Positions 4,799-11,349 are shown, numbered from the stretch's first letter. The stretch is DNA of 11,349 bases from Sulfolobus sp. UBA167 (GCA_002495845.1 DAHF01000117.1:30263-41611), one strand, 5' to 3'. Program-made: numbers and translations. The notes: generated by a model from the letters alone, not told the origin.

Positions 4799-5560
4799 TT
4801 GGTAGTCAGACTTGAAAGTTATGGTAACTATTCTATTATAAAGTTCAATACCGGAGGAAAATACAACCTTTTTAATATAAAATTTATGACAGATATGATC
4901 GATGCGCTAACCAATGCCGAAGAGGATAGAGCTTCGAGGTTCTTGATCATCCAAGGTGAGGGTAATTTCGGCACAGGAGCAGACATAACTGAATTGAAGA
5001 AGGCCAACGACGACTTAGAGTTTGCTAGAACTTTCTTCAACTATATGAGGCAGATTTACGAGAAGATAATGTCAATTCCTAAGATAGTTATAGCTCTCCC
5101 TGAGAACATAGCCTATGGAGCATCGATGGAAATGTTATTGGTTTCAGACTTTGTTATATCCAAAAACGGGACTAAGTTCGCCGCACCAGGGGCAAAGCTG
5201 GGAGTATTCCCGCCCGTTTTAGTTAGCATAGGTCCTTGGATAATAGGCTACCAAAACGCTAGACGACTTGCCTTAACTGGAGAGGAAATAGATGCAGATG
5301 AAGCCATGAAGATAGGTCTAGTGAACTACGTTTCAGAGGACCCAATGAAGACAGCCTCCGTTTTAATGGATAAAATGTCTGTCATGGCACCTACATCGCT
5401 CATGTGGATGAAGAAGAACCTAGACTCTAGAATGAAGGACATGCTATATGACGCATTCGACGACCTCGTAAACCAAGTACAGAGCGATAATGCAAAGGAG
5501 GGAATATTGGCTTTTATAAGCAAGACCAGACCTTCTTGGATACCGCAGAGGTCTGGCTGA
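4799..5560 (+). CDS. Enoyl-CoA hydratase/isomerase (crotonase) family protein
   Basis: From TTG at 4799 the protein has 253 residues, normal for crotonases. The first oxyanion-hole segment is GTGADITELK (58-67) and the second is NIAYGASMEMLLVSDFVIS (103-121), in which E111 matches the first catalytic glutamate of enoyl-CoA hydratases. Where hydratases have the second glutamate (family pattern F-x-x-P-E-x-x-x-G-x-x-P) this protein has FAAPGAKLGVFP, with glycine instead. It may therefore be an isomerase, a hydrolase or another crotonase-fold enzyme rather than a classical hydratase. The C-terminal helices (from about 170) are typical trimerisation segments. An in-frame GTG at 4775 lies upstream of the predicted RNA start. 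Its stop directly abuts the convergent ABC permease gene. Substrate unknown; fatty acid breakdown or CoA-ester turnover is likely. Confidence 0.8.
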   Translation: MVVRLESYGNYSIIKFNTGGKYNLFNIKFMTDMIDALTNAEEDRASRFLIIQGEGNFGTGADITELKKANDDLEFARTFFNYMRQIYEKIMSIPKIVIALPENIAYGASMEMLLVSDFVISKNGTKFAAPGAKLGVFPPVLVSIGPWIIGYQNARRLALTGEEIDADEAMKIGLVNYVSEDPMKTASVLMDKMSVMAPTSLMWMKKNLDSRMKDMLYDAFDDLVNQVQSDNAKEGILAFISKTRPSWIPQRSG

Positions 5561-6589
5561 TCATAGTCCCGTCTCCCTCAGTCTAAGAAGCCTTCCTGCC
5601 ACGATGTTCAGGACTAATGTTATGACTAGGATAGAAAATACCAAGTAGAGGTTAGGTACTACGCCATAAACTGTTAGGTCTCTTATCACAGTATCTATCA
5701 AAGATAAAGGCTGATACTCCGCAAAAGGTCTGAGGAAAGATGGGAAAGCCGATATCGGGAAGAAGGCGTTGCTCAAGAACATCAATGGGAAGATGAGTGC
5801 GCTTACCACGCTCTGCGCAACGAAGAGTTTCTCCTTTGGTGTTAATCCGTATATTACAGCTCCTATTGCAGCGAACATCATTGTAGAAATTACTAAGAAA
5901 CCCAGGAATGCTATTCCAGCTATCGGTATGAACCCGAAGAATATTCCGGTTATCAACACGGCTGAAGTTGAGATTAAAGTAATAATCACGACGTAAAGTA
6001 TGAGCGAGACTGACCACTCTATACTCTTCAGTGGAGAGGCCGCAAGCCTGTCCACAACTTTGTCCCTGTAATATCCAGAAGCTATCCCTATTAAGCCAAA
6101 TAACCCATTTGACAGTGAAACTATCCCTATAATGCCAGATATCAGGTAATCATTGAAGGTATAATTACTTGTAACTTTAGACGAGAAAGTAACGTTTGGC
6201 TCGAGTAAGGCTTCCTCAACTATAGCTTTCAGTGATGGTACCAAGGGCTTGTCCTGAAGGTTTGTGTAAACTCCTATAGCCCTACCTTGGTTGGTTATGT
6301 TGACGTACATGTATCCCTGTCTCATCGAGTCCTGGTAGCTGACTCCGACGACACCGGTGAAAATGTTAGAATTGTTTAGCGCCTTAGCTACTTCCTGTGA
6401 GTGGTAACCGTTAACGCTGACCGTTATATGTATGGCATTTCCTATCCCACCGAAGACAAGGGGGAAAAGGATAGCTAAGACGATTGGAAAGAATATTATC
6501 CAGAAAAGGGCGAATCTATTCCTGAGGTTGTCCTTTAATATGGCTTTTGTAGTGTTCAGGATATTCCTTGCCTTAACCGTCTGACTCAC
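5561..6589 (-). CDS. ABC-2 type exporter, membrane permease subunit
   Basis: The 342-residue protein has a cytoplasmic N-terminus, a first membrane helix at about 26-47, an extracytoplasmic domain at about 50-145 and then five further helices up to about 335, the ABC-2/DrrB-like layout. The outer domain holds N-x-S/T sequons (NNS, NIT, NVT, NYT), fitting exposure outside the cell. Its partner is the ATPase gene directly upstream; the two overlap by 17 bases, so translation is probably coupled. The start is GTG at 6589; in the same frame a TGA lies 12 bases upstream, so no earlier start is possible. The pair probably exports a drug, lipid or other hydrophobic compound, but substrate cannot be read from the sequence. 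Confidence 0.87.
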   Translation of the reverse strand: MSQTVKARNILNTTKAILKDNLRNRFALFWIIFFPIVLAILFPLVFGGIGNAIHITVSVNGYHSQEVAKALNNSNIFTGVVGVSYQDSMRQGYMYVNITNQGRAIGVYTNLQDKPLVPSLKAIVEEALLEPNVTFSSKVTSNYTFNDYLISGIIGIVSLSNGLFGLIGIASGYYRDKVVDRLAASPLKSIEWSVSLILYVVIITLISTSAVLITGIFFGFIPIAGIAFLGFLVISTMMFAAIGAVIYGLTPKEKLFVAQSVVSALIFPLMFLSNAFFPISAFPSFLRPFAEYQPLSLIDTVIRDLTVYGVVPNLYLVFSILVITLVLNIVAGRLLRLRETGL

Positions 6590-7304
6590 CCTCCAGATTT
6601 TTCATGAGTTCTAAGTAAGCCTCCTCTAGAGTTTCTTTTTTAAACTCGTCTATAATCTCTCCCGGTTTTCCTCTACGGACTACTTTACCGTCGTATATGA
6701 CTACTACTGTATCTGAAAGCTTTTCGGCTTCATCCAAGTAATGAGTTGTGAGAAATATCGTGATTCCCCTCTCTTTCAATTTCCTTATGACTTCCCATAA
6801 GGATCTTCTAGCCTTGGGGTCCAGACCTACAGTCGGTTCATCCAAGAAGAGAATCTTGGGTTGCCCTGAAATAGATGAAGCCAACCCTACCCTCCTCTTG
6901 AAACCTCCTGATAGCTCCCTTAACTTCTTCCTTTCGTATTTCCTCAGCTCGAACATGTCTATGAGCTCATCAATGTCTACATTTTTGTCGTAAAGGCTGG
7001 AGAAGTACTCTATGTTTTCCCTTACAGTCAGGTCAGAAAATCCCTGAAACTCCTGGGGCATAGTTCCTACTTCCCTCAAGATCTCTCCGCAGTTCTTTGG
7101 GATTTCCTTGTCCAATATCTTGATGTTTCCCTTATCTGGTTTAAGGATACAAGATATAATTTTCACGGTCGTAGTTTTCCCGGCACCGTTAGGTCCTAAC
7201 AAAGAAAAGATCTCCCCACCCTCGACTTGGAGGTTTAGCCCTTTGAGCGCTTGCGTGCCATTTCTGTAGGTCTTCCATACGTCATGCATGTCAATGGCTA
7301 ACAT
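6573..7304 (-). CDS. ABC exporter ATP-binding subunit
   Basis: All nucleotide-binding motifs of an ABC ATPase are intact in 243 residues: Walker A GPNGAGKT (37-44), Q-loop glutamine in TMPQEF (Q84), signature LSGGFKRR (131-138), Walker B ILFLDE (151-156), D-loop VGLDPKA and H-loop TTHY (H188). It belongs to the DrrA/CcmA-like class that pairs with ABC-2 permeases, and the permease gene follows with a 17-base overlap. The ATG at 7304 is supported by a TATA-like TAAATTAAG on the minus strand (about 7335-7327), giving a leaderless start. An inverted repeat (7336-7349) sits immediately upstream of that TATA. Acts at the cytoplasmic face of the membrane. Confidence 0.93.
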   Translation of the reverse strand: MLAIDMHDVWKTYRNGTQALKGLNLQVEGGEIFSLLGPNGAGKTTTVKIISCILKPDKGNIKILDKEIPKNCGEILREVGTMPQEFQGFSDLTVRENIEYFSSLYDKNVDIDELIDMFELRKYERKKLRELSGGFKRRVGLASSISGQPKILFLDEPTVGLDPKARRSLWEVIRKLKERGITIFLTTHYLDEAEKLSDTVVVIYDGKVVRRGKPGEIIDEFKKETLEEAYLELMKNLEGESDG

Positions 7305-7588
7305 TACATTCTACATTCACGTGCCAACTTAATTTAGCTTTCTTAAGCTGAATGTATTTTTCAACTACCTCTAAGGCATTTCCAGTCTACAAGTAGTAAG
7401 AGGTTTTCGTTCTAAAGCCTAAAAAAAGGATAGATGAGTTGTACCCTCTAAAGAGATAGAAGGCCAACTGTTAATACTACACGAAGAAGTACGATTTTTC
7501 TTCTGAAAATACTTAGTTGAATTGAAAAGATATCGTAAACTGGGCTTCAAGAGGTTTAAAAAAGTGAAAGAGTACAAAATAAGAGAAC
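7305..7588. other. Intergenic region between divergent ABC and cobY-like genes
   Basis: No gene was found in this 284-base gap on either strand. It holds the ABC gene promoter with an adjacent inverted repeat at its left end and the TATA box of the cobY-like gene at its right end (TTTAAAAAA, 7555-7563). The middle, about 7350-7540, shows nothing I can assign. Confidence 0.5.
7336..7349. promoter_or_regulatory. Inverted repeat upstream of the ABC exporter promoter
   Basis: AGCTT-TCTT-AAGCT is a 5-base inverted repeat directly upstream of the TATA-like box of the ABC ATPase gene, where a BRE would lie. A bound regulator would block or assist TFB/TBP. Its halves resemble the TTAGCTTAA/TTAAGCTAA elements seen before doxC and the Lrs14-like gene. 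Confidence 0.35.
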
Positions 7589-8092
7589 TTGAGAACTGTG
7601 ATCATGGCTGGAGGAAAAGGTAAAAGGCTCTCAATCAACAAGCCTCTGTTATCAATATGCGGAGCCCCAATGCTCAAATTGATAGTAGATTCCCTTTCTC
7701 CCCACACTGATTTATGGATTGCTACTACTAAGGGCCATCCAGTAGAGCGGTTCGTGAGGAATTATCTTAGAATGGAAGGCTCTCTCATCTTCACTAGGGG
7801 TTTAGGATATGAAAAAGATGTGATACAAGTAATAGAAACTTTAGGTTTACCCTTGATAACTGTGCCTGCTGACTTACCTTTCCTGACGTGGGATGATGTG
7901 AACTACTTAGTTAGGAAGTGTGAGTCTTCCCTCTGTTCTCTGAAGGACGACAAAGGTTTTACCGGTGTAAGCTTTTGGAGAGATCATGAATATTCATCTT
8001 CGTTTCAGGACGTGAGAATAGATCATGAGATACTAAACGTGAACGATTGGAACGCTTTTTTACAGGCTAATAAAAACTGTCAGAGAGAGTAA
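7589..8092 (+). CDS. cobY: CobY-like GTP:adenosylcobinamide-phosphate guanylyltransferase
   Basis: The 167-residue protein starts MRTVIMAGGKGKRLSINKPL: the GGKGKRL loop (8-14) and following lysine-proline are the nucleotide-binding signature of the MobA/GlmU-like nucleotidyltransferase fold. ADLPFLT (94-100) supplies the metal-binding aspartate. This arrangement and short length match archaeal CobY, which activates adenosylcobinamide phosphate with GTP during cobamide assembly. The TTG at 7589 is chosen because the family begins a few residues before AGGKG and the TATA TTTAAAAAA (7555-7563) predicts an RNA start near 7585; the ATG at 7604 would remove the first strand. It is followed after 5 bases by a DUF1614 membrane protein and then a ThiN gene. 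A molybdenum-cofactor guanylyltransferase (MobA) is the main alternative. Confidence 0.75.
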   Translation: MRTVIMAGGKGKRLSINKPLLSICGAPMLKLIVDSLSPHTDLWIATTKGHPVERFVRNYLRMEGSLIFTRGLGYEKDVIQVIETLGLPLITVPADLPFLTWDDVNYLVRKCESSLCSLKDDKGFTGVSFWRDHEYSSSFQDVRIDHEILNVNDWNAFLQANKNCQRE

Positions 8093-8097
8093 TTATC

Positions 8098-8850
8098 ATG
8101 GACGAAGATAACAAAAGGATAATATTTCTCATTCCTTTCAGGGGAGCGATGTCGATACTGCTTCACGTCGTCATGGGCATTTTTATAGTATTTCTTGCAA
8201 TTAGTTATTTTGCCGAAATCTTTTCTTACATTGGGTTACCACTCTATTTAAGCTATGCTTTAGGAGTGGAGATATCTTTTCTCAGCTTGCTTCTGAGCCC
8301 AATTAACATAGTGGTAAAGAAGGTTGAAAACAGTGTATTTTCAATACAACAAGACGTTGTATACTTCTTTGGAATACCGATCGTGGTTCCAAGAGCATTC
8401 TCTCAAAGGGCATATACATATATAGCACTTAATGCAGGAGGAGCAATTCTTCCTTTAGCTACCACTCTGTTCTTGTTGCTTTCTTTGCATCATCCGCTTT
8501 CCTTATCGTTAGTTTTATTTGAAACATTAATAATAATTTTAATAAGCAAATCTATAGCTAAAGTCATACCAGGTGTAGGTGTAGTTATGCCCCCAATAGT
8601 TCCTTCTTTAATATCTTCAATAATTAGTTATGTGTTGTTTGTTGCTATTCATCCTATTCTAGTTCCTTTATCAGCATACATCAGTAGCGTGTTGGGAACC
8701 CTTATAGGGGCAGATATACTTAACTTGAAAAAGATGTTGCAAGAAGCCAGACCTCAAATGATTAGCGTAGGCGGTATGGGGACCTTTGATGGGATATTCA
8801 TATCCGGACTCTTGTCACTAGCCATAGGTACGTTCCTGATTTCGTTGTGA
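8098..8850 (+). CDS. DUF1614-family polytopic membrane protein
   Basis: The 250-residue protein has about seven predicted membrane helices. Conserved-looking motifs lie in loops and helix ends: LNAGGAILPL, MPPIVP, GTLIGADILNL and, near the C-terminus, SVGGMGTFDGIFISG. The last two are the hallmark of DUF1614, a family of unknown function found in archaea and bacteria. It starts 5 bases after the cobY-like stop, and its TGA overlaps a possible GTG start of the next gene, so the three form a tight operon. Position between a cobamide gene and a thiamine-type gene raises the idea of cofactor or precursor transport, but that is inference only. Confidence 0.75.
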   Translation: MDEDNKRIIFLIPFRGAMSILLHVVMGIFIVFLAISYFAEIFSYIGLPLYLSYALGVEISFLSLLLSPINIVVKKVENSVFSIQQDVVYFFGIPIVVPRAFSQRAYTYIALNAGGAILPLATTLFLLLSLHHPLSLSLVLFETLIIILISKSIAKVIPGVGVVMPPIVPSLISSIISYVLFVAIHPILVPLSAYISSVLGTLIGADILNLKKMLQEARPQMISVGGMGTFDGIFISGLLSLAIGTFLISL

Positions 8851-8861
8851 AAAGTTTTAAT
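8849..8861 (+). promoter_or_regulatory. Possible internal TATA box for the thiN-domain gene
   Basis: AAAAGTTTTAATC lies about 26-30 bases upstream of ATG 8883. If used, it would give a leaderless message starting at that ATG and allow the thiN-domain gene to be expressed apart from the two upstream genes. Confidence 0.4.
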
Positions 8862-8882
8862 CTAGATTTCTCCTTAAATCAT

Positions 8883-9437
8883 ATGGAGGACGATCGTCAA
8901 GATGTCCTGAGGAGACTGAAGGAGGCTGCAGATCTTTTCATATCAAATCCGAGGTCTTTCCTCTTGATACCAGAGATAAGAACTAACTTAGGTTACGCTA
9001 TTTCTGGAGCTAAAAAAGTGGAAGACGTAGCCGCGATACCGGGTAGAATAACCTGTGCTTTCGGGAAGTCTTTCTATTGTATGCCCCCGCAGTTCGGAGC
9101 ATCAGACCATATAGCTAGGGTTATCCTCACTGCTATGAAGTACGATCTAACTATGAGGAGCGCTATAGACTTGAGGTACGAAGAGTCTATAGTTAAGAGT
9201 CTTCCAAAGGAGGAAATGTGCATCTTCAACAGGAGTGTGGAGAGTCAAGAGTCTAGAAATTTGGAGAGGCATACTATGAACCTCATGGTGGAGTTCTGCT
9301 ATAAGCTTTGGAAAGGCGAGTCTCACAAGTTCATAATTGACGAAGGCGACGTTGGCAAAGAGAAGACCTTATTCATCCTTGGAAAGGATCCAGTTGAAGT
9401 AGTGAAAGCATCCCTTTCCTTACTCGACCTGGTTTGA
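8883..9437 (+). CDS. Standalone ThiN-domain protein (thiamine-phosphate synthase type)
   Basis: From ATG 8883 the protein has 184 residues and consists of one ThiN domain: LIPEIRTNLGYAISGAK (28-44), DVAAIPGRI (48-56), FGASDHIARVILTAMK (71-86), AIDLRYEESIV and IDEGDVGKE (152-160). In archaea ThiN usually forms the C-terminal half of the fused ThiD-ThiN protein and joins the thiazole and pyrimidine parts to thiamine phosphate. It also occurs fused to a helix-turn-helix as the thiamine sensor ThiR; no helix-turn-helix or kinase domain is present here. The histidine of GASDHIAR and the arginine of PGRI, expected to contact phosphate, are kept, so catalysis is possible. A GTG at 8847 overlaps the DUF1614 stop (GTGA) and would add 12 residues. 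The 3' end overlaps the convergent padR by 18 bases. Confidence 0.8.
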   Translation: MEDDRQDVLRRLKEAADLFISNPRSFLLIPEIRTNLGYAISGAKKVEDVAAIPGRITCAFGKSFYCMPPQFGASDHIARVILTAMKYDLTMRSAIDLRYEESIVKSLPKEEMCIFNRSVESQESRNLERHTMNLMVEFCYKLWKGESHKFIIDEGDVGKEKTLFILGKDPVEVVKASLSLLDLV

Positions 9438-9899
9438 ACCTTTGTGATTTCCTATGGCCGTCTCAATCTTCTTTCTGCATGTCCTTATTATTTCAAGGAT
9501 CTCCTTAGTTTCTTCTCCACTTATAGAATTTCTATTACCATAAAGGATAATTATCATATCCATCAGTTCAAGGGCAATTTTCCTCTTATCACCAGTATAA
9601 TCGTCTGAGAACTTAGTCTTGAACTTCTCTCTGGCCTTCTCTAGTTCCTGTTTTCCTGCACTGTTGAGGATATATGTCTTCTTACCGTCTTCTTCATTTA
9701 TTTCCACTAATCCTTCGTCTACAAGTCCTTTGAGTATAGGATATATCGATCCAGTGCTAGGACGATATGTGCCGTTAAACCTTTCTTCTATGCTCTTGAT
9801 TATATCATAAACTCTGAGGCGATTCTCGGATATAGATTCCATCACTAAGTACCGCAGCACACCTTTCCTGAGCCTTTCTAAGTTCAGCTTTCCTAGCAT
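9420..9899 (-). CDS. PadR-family winged-helix transcription regulator (second copy)
   Basis: The 159-residue protein has the PadR domain at about residues 8-90, with the signature YRPSTGSIYPILKGLVDEGL (45-64) and wing EEDGKKTYILNSAGKQEL. A longer helical C-terminal part (about 95-150) would form the dimer and ligand region. It differs clearly from the PadR at 3199-3591, with a longer tail, so this is not a recent duplication. The ATG at 9899 fits a TATA box (ATTATATATG on the minus strand, about 9931-9922). A palindrome covers that TATA box, pointing to self-repression. It is divergent from the SQR-like gene, sharing a 149-base control region, so SQR is its most obvious second target. Confidence 0.87.
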   Translation of the reverse strand: MLGKLNLERLRKGVLRYLVMESISENRLRVYDIIKSIEERFNGTYRPSTGSIYPILKGLVDEGLVEINEEDGKKTYILNSAGKQELEKAREKFKTKFSDDYTGDKRKIALELMDMIIILYGNRNSISGEETKEILEIIRTCRKKIETAIGNHKGSNQVE

Positions 9900-9919
9900 G
9901 GCTAAACACCATCTTACTA

Positions 9920-9934
9920 AACATATATAATGTT
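9920..9934. promoter_or_regulatory. Palindrome over the padR TATA box (likely operator)
   Basis: AACAT-ATATA-ATGTT is a perfect 5-base inverted repeat with a 5-base spacer; the spacer is part of the predicted TATA box of the minus-strand padR gene. A protein bound here would exclude TBP. PadR proteins are known to bind ATGT/ACAT-type palindromes, so the half-sites have the expected composition. Confidence 0.5.
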
Positions 9935-9951
9935 AGACTATGAAATAAAGG

Positions 9952-10016
9952 TTGCATAACACATCGAAAGATGAAAAGATATTTAATTTATCTAAATAAA
10001 ATCATAATTTATGCAA
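9952..10016. promoter_or_regulatory. Widely spaced inverted repeat TTGCATAA/TTATGCAA before sqr
   Basis: TTGCATAA (9952-9959) and its exact reverse complement TTATGCAA (10009-10016) are 57 bases apart from start to start. The second copy touches the TATA box of the SQR-like gene (10018-10026). This is the arrangement of two regulator sites that could be bridged by a loop or bound separately. Confidence 0.45.
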
Positions 10017-10017
10017 A

Positions 10018-10026
10018 GTTTTTAAG
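10018..10026 (+). promoter_or_regulatory. TATA box of the SQR-like gene
   Basis: GTTTTTAAG centred near 10022 predicts an RNA start near 10048, one base before the ATG at 10049, hence a leaderless message. Confidence 0.55.
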
Positions 10027-10048
10027 AAACATTGAATAACTCTATTTG

Positions 10049-11188
10049 ATGGAAGGAAAGAAAAATGTAGTTATAATAGGAGCTGGGAACGGAGGAGTAG
10101 TCACAGCAAACCAGTTGGCTAAGAACAGCAATCTCAGCGTCACCATATTGGACAAGTCTCCTTTTCACGTCTATCAGCCTGGGCTAGTCGACTTCATGTT
10201 TGGTGATGCTACACCAGAGACAATAACGAAGGAGACCAGATTACTTCTAGATAGAAGAGTTAACTTCGTCCAGAAGAAAGTCGTCAAGGCAGACGTTGAA
10301 AATCATAAGGTTATTGCTGAGGATGGAAGTGAATACAATTACGATTATCTCGTGATCTCGCCCGGGGTAACAGAGAAAAAGAAGTTCAATTTTCCGGCGT
10401 GGCACGACATAGATAGCGTTACTAAAATCAAGGAAGGAATGGCTGACCTGAACGGAAAGAACGTAGTAGTAGGCTATTATGGGCTGATAAAGTGCCCTGC
10501 GGCTCCATTCGAGATATCCTTCATGTTGAAACGAAAGTACCCAAAGGCAAATGTTATTCTCCTAAACCCTGTTGCACAACCTCCTAAGCTTCAAGTTCCC
10601 ATGGCGAACTTGCTGGGGCAAGCGTCAAAGGAGTTGGGAATTCAAGTCAAGAGGGGTTTTAAGTTGAGTGGAGTTGACGGAAACACGATGGTATCAGAAG
10701 ACGGGGAAAAAGTCCAGTTTGACTACGCTATAATCGATTCGCCCATAAAGGTACATAAGGAATTTGAGGATTTATCAGATGACAGCGGTCTGATACCGGT
10801 GGATAAGGTAAGTTTAAAGTACAAGAACTTCGATAACGTGTATGCCATAGGCGACACTACAAACATCACGTTTCCACCTAAAACCGGAGCCTTGGCTCAC
10901 TTTGAGGCAATCCACGTAGCTAAAAGCATATCTAACGATATCAATGGAGGAAATAAACCCCTTTTTGACGGGAGAGCAATGTGCGCAGTCTACGCTGGAA
11001 ACAGCAAAGGAATGATGGTATACATGGACTACGAGAAGAGCGTTGCGCAAGGGAGGAACCTCGTGTTCTATACCTCTAAGAAGCTTTTCATGTCCTTGTA
11101 CTGGGCTTCTCTTACAGGGTCTTTGGACAAGATGTTGGATGCTTTTTCAAGCTCTCTAGCAAGGACAGCAACTAAGGTATCAAATTAA
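10049..11188 (+). CDS. sqr: Sulfide:quinone oxidoreductase-like FAD flavoprotein
   Basis: The 379-residue protein has an N-terminal dinucleotide-binding motif VVIIGAGNGGVVTANQL (7-23) with acidic D35 ending the second strand, the SQR-like FHVYQPGLVDFM (39-50), VISPGV (102-107) and the second FAD motif YAIGDTTN (265-272). Two cysteines are present, C149 in LIKCPAAPFE and C312 in AMCAVYAG, at the places of the active-site pair of SQR and flavocytochrome c sulfide dehydrogenase. The third cysteine of classical SQR is missing. The C-terminal part (about 340-370) is amphipathic and could hold it to the inner membrane face. It would oxidise sulfide and reduce caldariella quinone, feeding DoxBCE. 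The ATG at 10049 is preferred to the adjacent TTG 10046. A type-II NADH dehydrogenase is less likely, given the cysteines. Confidence 0.77.
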   Translation: MEGKKNVVIIGAGNGGVVTANQLAKNSNLSVTILDKSPFHVYQPGLVDFMFGDATPETITKETRLLLDRRVNFVQKKVVKADVENHKVIAEDGSEYNYDYLVISPGVTEKKKFNFPAWHDIDSVTKIKEGMADLNGKNVVVGYYGLIKCPAAPFEISFMLKRKYPKANVILLNPVAQPPKLQVPMANLLGQASKELGIQVKRGFKLSGVDGNTMVSEDGEKVQFDYAIIDSPIKVHKEFEDLSDDSGLIPVDKVSLKYKNFDNVYAIGDTTNITFPPKTGALAHFEAIHVAKSISNDINGGNKPLFDGRAMCAVYAGNSKGMMVYMDYEKSVAQGRNLVFYTSKKLFMSLYWASLTGSLDKMLDAFSSSLARTATKVSN

Positions 11189-11212
11189 ATGTCTTAATTA
11201 AAAACAATGCAT

Positions 11213-11226
11213 CTCTTTTTTTCTTT
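11213..11226 (+). terminator. T-rich terminator after sqr
   Basis: A pyrimidine-rich tract with seven consecutive T residues (11216-11222) lies about 25 bases after the SQR stop, as expected for archaeal termination. Confidence 0.5.
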
Positions 11227-11292
11227 CATCACTGTTTTGCTCTATATCAGGAACGTTCACCACAACTGTTCTTTAGGCTAGCAGAAAGGAAA

Positions 11293-11319
11293 ATGTAATT
11301 AAATGCTTTTAATTTACAT
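11293..11319. promoter_or_regulatory. Imperfect inverted repeat with TATA-like core at window end
   Basis: ATGTAATTAAA (11293-11303) and TTTAATTTACAT (11308-11319) pair apart from one extra base, around TGCT. The right half includes a TATA-like CTTTTAATTT. It may be the controlled promoter of a plus-strand gene starting just beyond the window; no gene start is visible in the last 161 bases. Confidence 0.35.
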
Positions 11320-11349
11320 CAGAAATAGAAATAACTCTGAAGCCATCCC

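Noticed and set aside
7350..7540. Possible C/D box RNA between the ABC and cobY-like genes (CTGA near 7504 with GATGA-like sequence upstream).
   Set aside because: The upstream element deviates from the RTGATGA consensus and the spacing is too long.
11226..11232. GTGATGA on the minus strand, a perfect C-box sequence of C/D guide RNAs.
   Set aside because: No CTGA D box occurs at the expected 40-60 base distance, and no D'/C' boxes are visible.

Overview
The window reads as a piece of chromosome from an aerobic, thermoacidophilic crenarchaeon of the order Sulfolobales (Acidianus/Metallosphaera/Sulfolobus type); the genus cannot be fixed from sequence alone. The main reasons are a doxB-doxC-doxE terminal quinol oxidase cluster, a sulfide:quinone oxidoreductase-like flavoprotein, an Lrs14-type winged-helix regulator, archaeal TATA/BRE promoters about 26 nt upstream of start codons (mostly leaderless starts), and moderate A+T richness. 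Coding density is high and several convergent gene pairs touch or overlap at their 3' ends.

Layout. 1-1476 (+): the end of doxB, then doxC and doxE, the caldariella-quinol oxidase of the respiratory chain. 1554-2516 (-): a TatD-family metallohydrolase preceded by a 54-aa AbrB/SpoVT-type DNA-binding protein with a GTG start, which is easily missed. 2521-2765: a divergent regulatory region with repeated TAAGCTA elements. 2766-3591 (+): an Lrs14-like regulator and a PadR-like regulator. 3588-3935 (-): a small NifX/NifB-fold-like protein overlapping the PadR gene tail to tail. 4072-4323 (+): a SelW/Rdx-like CxxC protein. 4324-4798: a gene-poor stretch with what looks like a decayed transposase (TnpB-like) 3' end and a GC-rich hairpin region. 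4799-5560 (+): an enoyl-CoA hydratase/isomerase-family protein. 5561-7304 (-): an ABC-2 type exporter (ATPase plus permease, overlapping). 7589-9437 (+): a cobY - DUF1614 membrane protein - thiN-domain gene row, suggesting cofactor metabolism (cobamide and thiamine). 9420-9899 (-): a second PadR regulator, with a palindrome over its own TATA box. 10049-11188 (+): the SQR-like flavoprotein, divergent from the PadR gene.

How the genes may work together: SQR would feed electrons from sulfide into the caldariella quinone pool, and DoxBCE would pass them to oxygen, so the two ends of the window could be parts of one sulfur-fuelled respiratory chain. Four small DNA-binding proteins (AbrB, Lrs14-like, two PadR) lie within 7.5 kb, making this a regulator-rich neighbourhood. 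I found no clear evidence of a wholly new multi-gene system. The items most worth checking are the cobY-DUF1614-standalone-thiN operon, the inverted repeats between padR and sqr, the transposon remnant with the neighbouring hairpin, and the crotonase-fold protein that lacks one expected catalytic glutamate.
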